Shown here in pieces: positions 1-5,421 of a DNA stretch of 6,399 bases. The first letter of the stretch is position 1; each line of letters starts with the position of its first letter. Source of the DNA: Candidatus Sigynarchaeota archaeon (GTDB lineage Archaea; Asgardarchaeota; Jordarchaeia; Jordarchaeales; Jordarchaeaceae); contig JAUQYY010000202.1 of the NCBI GenBank assembly GCA_030587505.1, positions 1-6,399 on the forward strand. The letters are read 5' to 3'. A program made the translations under genes and the position numbers. The notes below the pieces were generated by a model that did no database searches, was not told the origin of the DNA, and worked only from the letters and a program-made list of their open reading frames with translations.

Positions 1-1056
1 GGAAGAGAGTTAGACTGGGTGGCGGATTGCGTGGCGCTAGAGGAGATCTCCCTCTTCGGATTCGGTATGGGGTGCTCTTATGCCATGCCCATAATCGTGG
101 GTGAGGCCATAAACACCTTCGGAACCGAGGAACAAAAGAAAAAATATCTCGTTCCAATACTGAAGGGTGAAATGGTGTCGGCGGAGGGTTTAACAGAACC
201 CCGCGGAGGCTCAGACTTCTTCGGAACAAACACCGTAGCAGAAAGAGACGGTGACGTCTACTATCTCACAGGAGAGAAAAGATTTATCGCGGGAGCTAAG
301 GAGGCGGACCTGTTCCTACTATACGCACGAACAAACCTGGATCCGAAAGTCCCGGGGCACAAGGCGCTAAGTGCTTTTCTGGTGGAGAAGGACATGGGCG
401 TGGAGATCGCGGAGACCTACGGTTTAATGGGTTTCAGGGGCATGGGCACGGCGAGGATACAGCTCAATGGAGCGGAGGTGCCTGCGGAGAACCTCTTGCT
501 GGGTGAGAACAGGGGAAGAGAAGTCTTCAACCGCATGATGCTTCCCGAAAGATTGACCTCCGCCGCTAGTGGCCTCGGTGCGAGGGCGGCTCTGGAACTG
601 GCCATGAAGTACGCAAACATGAGAAAGGCTTTCGGAGTCCCGATAAGAATGTTCCAGGGGGTAAGCTTCAAGATAGCGGACTGCATAACCAAGCTGGATG
701 CGGCGCGGGCGCTGGTTTTCACCGCTGCTAAACAAGCGGATCGGGATCCCGACTCCTACGAGACGAGGAGATTGGTCTCCGAGGCGAAGATGTACGGAAC
801 CCAGGTTGGATGGGAAGTGATAAACGATGCCATGCAGATACTGGGTGGAATCGGCTACACTCAAGTTTATCCCCTCGAAAGGCTTCTAAGAGACTTTAGA
901 CTGGGACTTATTTGGACAGGTTCAAACGAAATCATGCAACTGGTTATCCAACACGAGGCTTACCGTAAGCTCTTGGGAAGCAACTTCGAAAAGGAGCGAG
1001 ACATCGAACTCGACGCCATAGAAGCACACAAAATAGCAGAAAAAGTATACGAATAA
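1..1056 (+). CDS. Acyl-CoA dehydrogenase, 5' end cut by the window edge
   Basis: This is an FAD-dependent acyl-CoA dehydrogenase, which inserts the alpha,beta double bond into an acyl-CoA and passes electrons to an ETF-type acceptor in the cytoplasm. The frame is open from base 1 (GRELDW before the GTG at 19), so the start lies upstream and about 60-70 N-terminal residues are missing compared with the usual ~380. Residue numbers count the GTG at 19 as 1. Visible family signatures are GTEEQKKKYL (35-44), the LTEPRGGSD flavin/substrate loop (58-66), RKAFGVPI with FQ (202-213), the QILGGIGYT helix (273-281) and RLLRDFR (288-294). At the site where short- and medium-chain enzymes carry the catalytic Glu (IYEGT), this protein reads IWTGS (298-302), with Thr. 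A Glu sits instead in LPERL (E177), the place used by isovaleryl- and long-chain-CoA dehydrogenases. The frame ends at TAA 1054-1056. The family call is very secure; the substrate is not known. Confidence 0.96.
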   Translation, partial: GRELDWVADCVALEEISLFGFGMGCSYAMPIIVGEAINTFGTEEQKKKYLVPILKGEMVSAEGLTEPRGGSDFFGTNTVAERDGDVYYLTGEKRFIAGAKEADLFLLYARTNLDPKVPGHKALSAFLVEKDMGVEIAETYGLMGFRGMGTARIQLNGAEVPAENLLLGENRGREVFNRMMLPERLTSAASGLGARAALELAMKYANMRKAFGVPIRMFQGVSFKIADCITKLDAARALVFTAAKQADRDPDSYETRRLVSEAKMYGTQVGWEVINDAMQILGGIGYTQVYPLERLLRDFRLGLIWTGSNEIMQLVIQHEAYRKLLGSNFEKERDIELDAIEAHKIAEKVYE

Positions 1057-1100
1057 CTGAATATCAACAATGTCTAATACTCAACCCATCCAACATTCAA

Positions 1101-1106
1101 TTTTTT
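1101..1106 (+). terminator. T-tract terminator after the dehydrogenase
   Basis: Six consecutive T residues lie about 45 bases after the stop codon, in AT-rich sequence without a strong hairpin. Archaeal RNA polymerase commonly terminates at U-rich tracts without a stem. A second run, TTTTT, follows at about 1131-1135. The assignment rests on position and composition only. Confidence 0.35.
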
Positions 1107-1253
1107 AATCTATAACCGTAAAAATTGACTTTTTCGGGATGATTGATTTTTAATAATTATATAGATGAAAACTCTCACATTTGGATTTTGATCTTTAGAT
1201 TTGTAGAAACGGCTGATTCTGGATTGCTTACTGCATCGCCTTGTGTTTTTTAC

Positions 1254-1440
1254 AGAGGATTGGCAAGAAAGCCCCAATCCTTTAGGGCGTAGGTGGTTGT
1301 CCCGGCTGGCTGAAACCAAAAAACACCCGCCTCAGGCCGCGGAAGGCCTTAGGGCGAGCCGGAGGAGCCCGAAGAGCACGGTTGGCGTGGCTCCTCGGGA
1401 GAGGAGCCCGCGGAGCCGTGGAAAGCCCAGCAGAAACCAG
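1254..1440 (+). ncRNA. GC-rich self-complementary island: candidate structured RNA or IS200/IS605-type end remnant
   Basis: This is a sharply GC-rich block inside an otherwise AT-rich gap of about 500 bases. Three stems can be drawn by hand. (1) 1254-1263 pairs with 1274-1283 (AGGATTGG/CCAATCCT core). (2) 1302-1307 (CCGGCT) pairs with 1357-1362 (AGCCGG), enclosing a hairpin at 1328-1356 whose tip is AGGCC/GGCCT. (3) A long hairpin at 1377-1420 has outer CACGG/CCGTG pairs, a GCG/CGC block and eight continuous pairs (1389-1396 with 1401-1408), closed by a GGGA loop. GGGA is a GNRA tetraloop on the + strand but not on the - strand, which favours a + strand RNA. The part from 1267 to 1301 (AAAGCCCC..CCTTTAGGGCG..GGTTGTC) resembles the right-end hairpin of IS200/IS605 elements, so a decayed omega-RNA-like end is an alternative. 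The 71-codon open frame across the island (1243-1458) is Arg/Ser/Pro-rich and looks like a by-product of the GC content. Bases 1107-1253 show nothing else. Confidence 0.5.
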
Positions 1441-1484
1441 AAAAAGAAAGAAAATTAATTTTCAAATACTGAACATATGATAAT

Positions 1485-1494
1485 CTTTATTAAT
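1485..1494 (+). promoter_or_regulatory. Possible TATA box for the acid-CoA ligase
   Basis: CTTTATTAAT stands in an AT-rich stretch about 65 bases before the ligase start. Archaeal initiation ~25 bases downstream would give a leader of roughly 45 bases carrying the ribosome site. A second candidate, CTATACGATT at about 1530-1539, would start transcription too close to that ribosome site, so the upstream box is preferred. No experimental support can be read from the sequence. Confidence 0.3.
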
Positions 1495-1546
1495 TTATTA
1501 GAATTGGTACACCTGGAAAAGAGAAAATTCTATACGATTTTAAAAA

Positions 1547-1552
1547 GAGGTG
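1547..1552 (+). promoter_or_regulatory. Ribosome binding site of the ligase (GAGGTG)
   Basis: GAGGTG is complementary to the archaeal 16S 3' end (ACCUCC core) and stands seven bases before the ATG at 1560. It supports that ATG as the start. Confidence 0.75.
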
Positions 1553-1559
1553 TAAGAAG

Positions 1560-3269
1560 ATGATTTTAGATCCAAAAGAAAGAATTGAGGAATATACCAA
1601 AAAGGGGTGGTACGGTAATAAGACACTTATCGATTACTTTGAAGAGAACGTAGCCCGCAGCCCGGACAGCGAAGCACTGGTCGACGCCCCCAACAGAGAG
1701 CAATTGGACGGGGAAAAACCGAAGCGTCTCACATGGTCTCAACTAGGAAAAGCTGTGGATAGGCTCGCCTTACACATGCTGGAGATGGGCGTAAAGAAGG
1801 ATGATATCGTAATGGTCCAGTTACCCAATGTTGTGGAGCTGGCAATATCCTACTTGGCGATAGGTCGGATAGGGGCAATCACAACCCCCTTGGCAGTACA
1901 GTACCGCCGCCATGAGCTACGCTACACTATGGGAGTGACGGAGCCGGTCGCCTTTATTACGACAACAAACTTTAAGCAATTCAATTACGTGGAGATGGTA
2001 CAAGATATAGCTCCAGAGTTTCCGTCGCTGAAGCATATCATAGCAGTGGGGAAAAATGTACCTGAAGGCGTCTCCTCTTTTGAGGAGATGGTGGAGAGCA
2101 ACATAGAAGAAAAATATCCAGCCGACTACTTGGACAAGTATAAACCAGAAGCTAATGAAATTTTTACCATCTGTTGGACATCTGGAACCACGGCGGATCC
2201 CAAGGGTTGTCCCCGTAGCCATAACAACTGGATTTGCCACGCCAGAGCTGTTACAGATGGAGTCCCCCTTAAGATGGGAGCTACTATCCTGCTTCCTTAT
2301 CCTCTGGTAAACCTGGCGTCGCTCACGGTGCTCTATGTGCCATGGCTGATGACTGGAGGAAAGCTGGCACTCCATCACCCATTCGATCCCCAAGTTTTCG
2401 TTCAGCAGCTGAATGAGGAGAATGTTAACTGGGTGGGAACGGCTCCCGCGATGCTGAATGCGCTGATTCAACTGGGTCTTCTGCCCAAGGCTAACCTAAC
2501 CAGCGAGCTTAAGATCGGCTCTGGTGCAGCGCCGCTCTCGGAATGGATGATTGAGGAATTCGCTAAATACGGTGTGGAAATCATCAATTACTACGGTTCC
2601 AACGAGGGGGCGGGTCTCTTTAGTACACCTCAAGATGTACCCGACCCTGCCGAGAGGGCGTACTTGTTCCCTCGTTGGGGTGCCCCCGGTTTTACGTGGC
2701 ATAACAAGGCGGCTGAGATGTACTCGACCAAACTGGTTGATCCGACGACAGGAGAGGTAATAACGGAGCGAGGGAAGGCGGGGGAGCTGTGTGTAAAGGG
2801 TCCCACCGTGTTCCCCGGGTATTATAAGCGTCCAGACCTCACTCAGGAAGCTTTCGACAGCGAAGGATACTTCAGAACCGGAGATCTATTCTGCATCGAG
2901 GGAGAAAACCTAGATCGTTACAAATTTGTTGGCCGATTAAAGGACTTGATCATTCGTGGGGGACAGAACATAAGCCCGGAAGAGATTGAGATTCTAGTGC
3001 AGGGTCACCCCAAGGTCGCTGATGTGGCTGCCATCGGGATGCCGGATCGCCGACTAGGCGAAAAAGTCTGTATTTACGTGGTTCCAAAACCCGGAGAAAG
3101 CGTCACCCTAGAGGAAATAATAGACTACCTGAAAGAAAAGGATGTAGCGGTATTTAAGCTGCCGGAGAGAATGGAGATCATAGATAACCTGCCCAGAAAT
3201 CCCGTGGGCAAGATTGTAAAGAATGTCCTCAGAGAGGACATCAAGAAGAAGCTGGGCGAGCAGACTTAG
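1560..3269 (+). CDS. AMP-forming acid-CoA ligase (class I adenylate-forming enzyme)
   Basis: This 569-residue enzyme of the acyl-CoA synthetase/EntE-like superfamily activates a carboxylic acid with ATP to an acyl-adenylate, then most likely transfers it to CoA in the cytoplasm. All core motifs are present in order. They are the P-loop-like WTSGTTADPKG (206-216), YYGSNEG (344-350), YFRTGD (437-442) for ribose binding, the hinge GRLKDLIIRGGQ (458-469), and LPRNPVGK (544-551), whose K551 is the usual adenylation lysine. The N-terminal layout (GWYGNKTLIDYFEENVA, then LTWSQL) recalls 2,3-dihydroxybenzoate-AMP ligases and cyclohexanecarboxylate-type CoA ligases. The substrate cannot be assigned from this. 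The P-loop has Ala-Asp where most relatives have Gly-x before PKG, a mild deviation. Length is normal and the start is fixed by GAGGTG. It follows the dehydrogenase on the same strand but after a 503-base gap, so it is probably transcribed separately. It converges on the next gene with a 40-base gap. Confidence 0.95.
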   Translation: MILDPKERIEEYTKKGWYGNKTLIDYFEENVARSPDSEALVDAPNREQLDGEKPKRLTWSQLGKAVDRLALHMLEMGVKKDDIVMVQLPNVVELAISYLAIGRIGAITTPLAVQYRRHELRYTMGVTEPVAFITTTNFKQFNYVEMVQDIAPEFPSLKHIIAVGKNVPEGVSSFEEMVESNIEEKYPADYLDKYKPEANEIFTICWTSGTTADPKGCPRSHNNWICHARAVTDGVPLKMGATILLPYPLVNLASLTVLYVPWLMTGGKLALHHPFDPQVFVQQLNEENVNWVGTAPAMLNALIQLGLLPKANLTSELKIGSGAAPLSEWMIEEFAKYGVEIINYYGSNEGAGLFSTPQDVPDPAERAYLFPRWGAPGFTWHNKAAEMYSTKLVDPTTGEVITERGKAGELCVKGPTVFPGYYKRPDLTQEAFDSEGYFRTGDLFCIEGENLDRYKFVGRLKDLIIRGGQNISPEEIEILVQGHPKVADVAAIGMPDRRLGEKVCIYVVPKPGESVTLEEIIDYLKEKDVAVFKLPERMEIIDNLPRNPVGKIVKNVLREDIKKKLGEQT

Positions 3270-3309
3270 AAAAGAGACGGAGAAAAGCTAGACCGCATCC
3301 GAGATCAAA

Positions 3310-3699
3310 TCATTGGAACTTCGTCTCCTTCCTTAACTTTTTTTCTATTACTGTGATAGGCTTTTTCATCTTTTCTGCTTCTTTCTCAGCTATTTGCATG
3401 GACACTTTTGTTTCGTACTCTCTTAGTATATTGACCAGCGGATGTTTCAGATTTATCTTATATAGTTTGGCTCTGCTTATCTTCCTCGAAACCTTGACTA
3501 TGCCGTACTCTTCTAATTCTGGAAAGTACTTGTAGAATGTTTGTTTACTCATTCCTAGGGCTTCTATCACTTCTTTCTTTGTGAAATCGAATAGCGGATT
3601 ATCTAGAAAGAAGTCTATGATTCTCAGTTTGGGTGAATCTCCCAGAGTCTTAAGCAGTATGGATCGACGCTCTCTCTTGGTGTATAGTTCTTCAGGCAT
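3310..3699 (-). CDS. Winged-helix transcriptional regulator, 129 aa
   Basis: This is a small archaeal DNA-binding protein. Residues 24-68 form a helix-turn-helix: LRIIDFFLDN, then TKKEVIEALGM (turn), then the recognition-like helix SKQTFYKYFPELEEYGIV. Residues 69-83 (KVSRKISRAKLYKINL) look like the beta wing of ArsR/MarR-type winged helices. From about 95 on, the tail is Lys/Glu-rich and helical, possibly for dimerisation. The ATG at 3699-3697 has no good ribosome site. It does have a perfect TTTAAATA box about 30 bases upstream, so the transcript is probably nearly leaderless. The gene is divergent from the 90-aa gene at 3771, and a perfect inverted repeat in the shared gap is a natural site for self-regulation. 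It is convergent with the ligase and might regulate it, but nothing in the sequence proves that. The ligand is unknown; no Cys cluster for metal sensing is visible. Confidence 0.85.
   Translation of the reverse strand: MPEELYTKRERRSILLKTLGDSPKLRIIDFFLDNPLFDFTKKEVIEALGMSKQTFYKYFPELEEYGIVKVSRKISRAKLYKINLKHPLVNILREYETKVSMQIAEKEAEKMKKPITVIEKKLRKETKFQ
3338..3344 (+). terminator. T7 tract, possible terminator for the ligase
   Basis: Seven T residues lie about 70 bases after the ligase stop, inside the 3' end of the convergent regulator gene. An 8-pair stem (3274-3281 with 3320-3327, one G-T) can be drawn just before it, but its loop is long, so the T-tract itself is the better signal. Confidence 0.3.
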
Positions 3700-3711
3700 T
3701 GTTACCCAGAT

Positions 3712-3732
3712 AATACTTAAAATATAAGTATT
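3712..3732. promoter_or_regulatory. 21-bp perfect inverted repeat, candidate operator in the divergent promoter
   Basis: AATACTTA (3712-3719), five bases, then TAAGTATT (3725-3732) form an exact palindrome between two divergent DNA-binding protein genes. The right arm overlaps the TATA box of the - strand gene, and the left arm lies where its transcription would start. A dimer bound here would block that promoter and sit next to the + strand one. That the 129-aa regulator is the binder is inference. Confidence 0.6.
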
Positions 3733-3738
3733 TAAACA
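3729..3738. promoter_or_regulatory. Divergent TATA boxes (TTTAAATA on -, TTTAAACA on +)
   Basis: Reading the - strand, 3736-3729 is TTTAAATA, an exact match to the archaeal TTTAWATA consensus, about 30 bases before the ATG at 3699. Reading the + strand, TTTAAACA at 3731-3738 lies about 33 bases before the ATG at 3771. The symmetric TTTAAA core appears to serve both directions, which predicts short leaders for both genes. Confidence 0.6.
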
Positions 3739-3770
3739 TTGCTTTCTAAAGGTATTATAAGTGAACTCTC

Positions 3771-4043
3771 ATGTCTGCGCGAGACGTAAGCGACCAAGAG
3801 GTCAAGGCGGACTTGATGAATAGGCTATTCAGAAAACATTGTTGGAGCACCAAATATTTACCCTTAGATACGCTCAAACGTTGGATAAGCAAAAGGATTA
3901 GAGACGGAAAGAGGCTCGATAGGTTAGTTAGAGAACTTGTCAATGAAGACTATCTCCTACTGCATAAAGGAGGGAAAACTGTTTCATTAAATCCTAGAAG
4001 AAGCAAAGAAATTTTAGAGTACATTAGACGGTTTATAGCGTAA
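3771..4043 (+). CDS. Small basic winged-helix-like protein, 90 aa
   Basis: This is a complete short gene whose sequence resembles small archaeal HTH/winged-helix proteins. VKADLMNRLFRKHCW (11-25) is followed by the second helix LDTLKRWISKRI (32-43), the helix GKRLDRLVRELVNEDYLL (46-63) and a wing-like HKGGKTVSLNPRR (65-77). A final helix EILEYIRRFI closes it. It has many Arg/Lys residues, as expected for a nucleic-acid binder, and one Cys (24). No enzyme motif is seen. It faces the 129-aa regulator across a 71-base gap with the shared operator candidate, so the two may be co-regulated. The start ATG has only a weak ribosome site, but a TATA-like box about 33 bases upstream suggests a leaderless transcript. 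The molecular role is not known to me. Confidence 0.75.
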   Translation: MSARDVSDQEVKADLMNRLFRKHCWSTKYLPLDTLKRWISKRIRDGKRLDRLVRELVNEDYLLLHKGGKTVSLNPRRSKEILEYIRRFIA

Positions 4044-4077
4044 ATACAGAAATTTCTCTATTAGAATTTTCACAGTC

Positions 4078-4390
4078 GGATGTCATTTCCATAAAAGCCA
4101 TCGGCTTAATCGAGACTACATTGTGAACTGAAGGGATGTCTACGCCTGTTGTAAGCAGGTCCACCGTTGTCGCGACGACGGGAGCAGGCTTAACCGAATC
4201 TCTAAACCTTTCATAAAAAGCCTTCATTTCTCTCTTCTGAAACTATTCGAACAGCATAGTCTGAGTAGCCGAGGTCTGAAAATCTGTTTTGACGTTCCTT
4301 CGCCACCAAGGCAGCATGTTCCATATTAATTCAGAAAACCATGGTTCTCTGTCTCGGTCCAAAAGTACGTAACAATCCACAGGTGTTTCG
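4078..4390 (-). pseudogene. Remnant of a type I restriction HsdR-like helicase domain
   Basis: Reading down the - strand, about 100 codons match the second helicase half of type I restriction R subunits. The first frame gives RTMVF, a TGA (4333-4331) where relatives have Cys, then INMEHAALVAKE and YSDYAVRIVSEERNEG, the motif IV region. Near 4222-4230 the frame shifts. The next frame continues KAFYERFRDS, then VVATTVDLLTTGVDIPSVHN (motif V; relatives read ATTSxLLTTGVD), then SIKPM. Homology stops at about 4078, just before the motif VI GRGTR element, which is absent. The N-terminal nuclease and first helicase half, and any hsdM or hsdS genes, are also absent. The piece is far shorter than a normal HsdR of about 800-1,000 residues and is non-functional. 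It points to loss of a restriction system at this locus. The remaining gap 4391-4451 holds only AT-rich sequence leading into the thyX promoter. Confidence 0.75.
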
Positions 4391-4481
4391 AAACACGGAG
4401 GTTGCTTGGTAGATTGGAGAGGGACAAAGAAAAAAAGTATCGATAAATTGATTGAAAAATACGAAAGGTGTTAATAAAAAA

Positions 4482-4491
4482 CTTATATATA
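4482..4491 (+). promoter_or_regulatory. TATA box of thyX
   Basis: CTTATATATA stands about 45 bases before the preferred TTG start at 4527, so initiation ~25 bases downstream would leave a leader of roughly 15 bases holding the GGGGG ribosome site. It lies inside the longer reading that begins at the ATG 4452, which argues against that ATG. Confidence 0.5.
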
Positions 4492-4512
4492 TAATAATCT
4501 CGTCAAAAAGTA

Positions 4513-4519
4513 AGGGGGT
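4513..4519 (+). promoter_or_regulatory. Ribosome binding site deciding the thyX start
   Basis: AGGGGGT is a near match to the GGAGGT Shine-Dalgarno core and stands seven bases before the TTG at 4527. The upstream in-frame ATG at 4452 has only a weaker AGGTG at about 4466, which lies downstream of it and so cannot serve it. This favours TTG. Confidence 0.6.
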
Positions 4520-4526
4520 AAGAAGA

Positions 4527-5150
4527 TTGAAAATTGAACTGTTATTCATAACACCCAACGCAGAAAAATTAATAGAAACCGCCGGACGGACATCTTATTT
4601 ATCCTTTGATAAGCAAGGAGAAGGCTCCGAGAAAAAATTTGTGAGAATGCTCATAAGAAGAGGGCATTTCTCCGTACTTGAACATACGTCCGCGACTTTT
4701 AGAATTTCAGGAGTCTCACGTGCTTTCACCCATCAGTTAGTACGACATAGACTGTGTTCATTCACCCAGCAATCACAAAGATATGTGGATGAGACTAATT
4801 TTAGATATGTAGAACCGTCCTCCATTAAAGATAAGGCTGAGGCTCACAAAATTTTTAGCGAATTTATAGAATACGCAAGAAAAACATACGCAAAATTGGT
4901 AGAATTGAATATACCAAAAGAAGACGCGAGATACGTCCTTCCCAACGCTGTAGAAAGTCAAATCGTGGTAACCGCGAATTTGAGAGAATGGCGACACATA
5001 ATTGAACTCAGAGGCTCACCAAACGCACAGTGGGAAATAAGAAGGGTGGCAATAGAAATACTGAAAATTCTTAAGAAACATGTTCCCACGGTTTTTGAGG
5101 ATTTTGAAATAGATGAAGAAAAATCCATAATCAGAAGAGTCAAAATATGA
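4527..5150 (+). CDS. thyX: Flavin-dependent thymidylate synthase ThyX
   Basis: ThyX makes dTMP from dUMP with a methylene-folate (or archaeal analogue) carbon donor, FAD and NAD(P)H, replacing ThyA in the cytoplasm. Counting from the TTG start, the protein is 207 aa, a usual length. The N-terminus KIELLFITPNAEKLIETAGRT matches the family start. LEHTSATF (51-58) precedes the diagnostic RHRxxSxxxxSxR motif, here RHRLCSFTQQSQR (73-85). DARYVLPNA (133-141), NLREWRHIIELR (151-162) and AQWEIR (167-172) are the later nucleotide- and flavin-site motifs. The frame is open upstream to an ATG at 4452, but those 25 residues are low-complexity, unlike the family, and contain the TATA box. Codons are AT-rich compared with the ligase and dehydrogenase. 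The gene is intact although decayed DNA lies on both sides, as expected for an essential function. No partner gene is adjacent. Confidence 0.96.
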   Translation: MKIELLFITPNAEKLIETAGRTSYLSFDKQGEGSEKKFVRMLIRRGHFSVLEHTSATFRISGVSRAFTHQLVRHRLCSFTQQSQRYVDETNFRYVEPSSIKDKAEAHKIFSEFIEYARKTYAKLVELNIPKEDARYVLPNAVESQIVVTANLREWRHIIELRGSPNAQWEIRRVAIEILKILKKHVPTVFEDFEIDEEKSIIRRVKI

Positions 5151-5421
5151 ACGAATATTGCCGCCTCGCAAAACGAAAAACAACTGGTTGTGTTCAACTC
5201 TAATTTCCAATGGGCACTAACTATGTCAACGCGTGGTATCTTCATCATGCTATCGATCACTTGAGAGAAACGGTTCTAAGCAAGGCGTTCGAGAGGCTTG
5301 AAGAAAGACCTGGTGTTCCTGTGCATCATTTGAACGGTTCCCCATTTTGTATCTACCAACAACACGCTTCAGTAGGTTTTTTACCCCACCCGTGGTTATT
5401 CTAATTCCACCCAAATGATAA

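Noticed and set aside
417..864. Two - strand open frames of 101 and 146 codons opposite the dehydrogenase
   Set aside because: They are antisense to a clearly coding frame with full family motifs.
1243..1458. 71-codon + strand open frame across the GC-rich island
   Set aside because: Arg/Ser/Pro-rich composition with no domain-like pattern; it follows from GC content and the stems, and lacks a ribosome site.
1917..2471. 184-codon - strand open frame opposite the ligase
   Set aside because: Shadow of the ligase coding frame; it covers the conserved ATP-binding motif region and has no protein-like features.
4331..4558. 75-codon - strand open frame overlapping the thyX promoter
   Set aside because: Only its last ~15 codons (ending RTMVF) belong to the HsdR remnant; the rest is Phe/Leu/Ile-rich translation of AT-rich promoter DNA.
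5232..5238. ATGATGA on the - strand resembling a C box of a C/D guide RNA
   Set aside because: No CTGA D box at a suitable distance and no internal C'/D' pair.
5210..5404. 64-codon + strand open frame after thyX
   Set aside because: The stretch YLHHAIDHLRETVLSKAF looks slightly helical, but there is no ribosome site, no TATA box and no family resemblance; probably chance or another remnant. The 5151-5421 stretch otherwise shows nothing clear.
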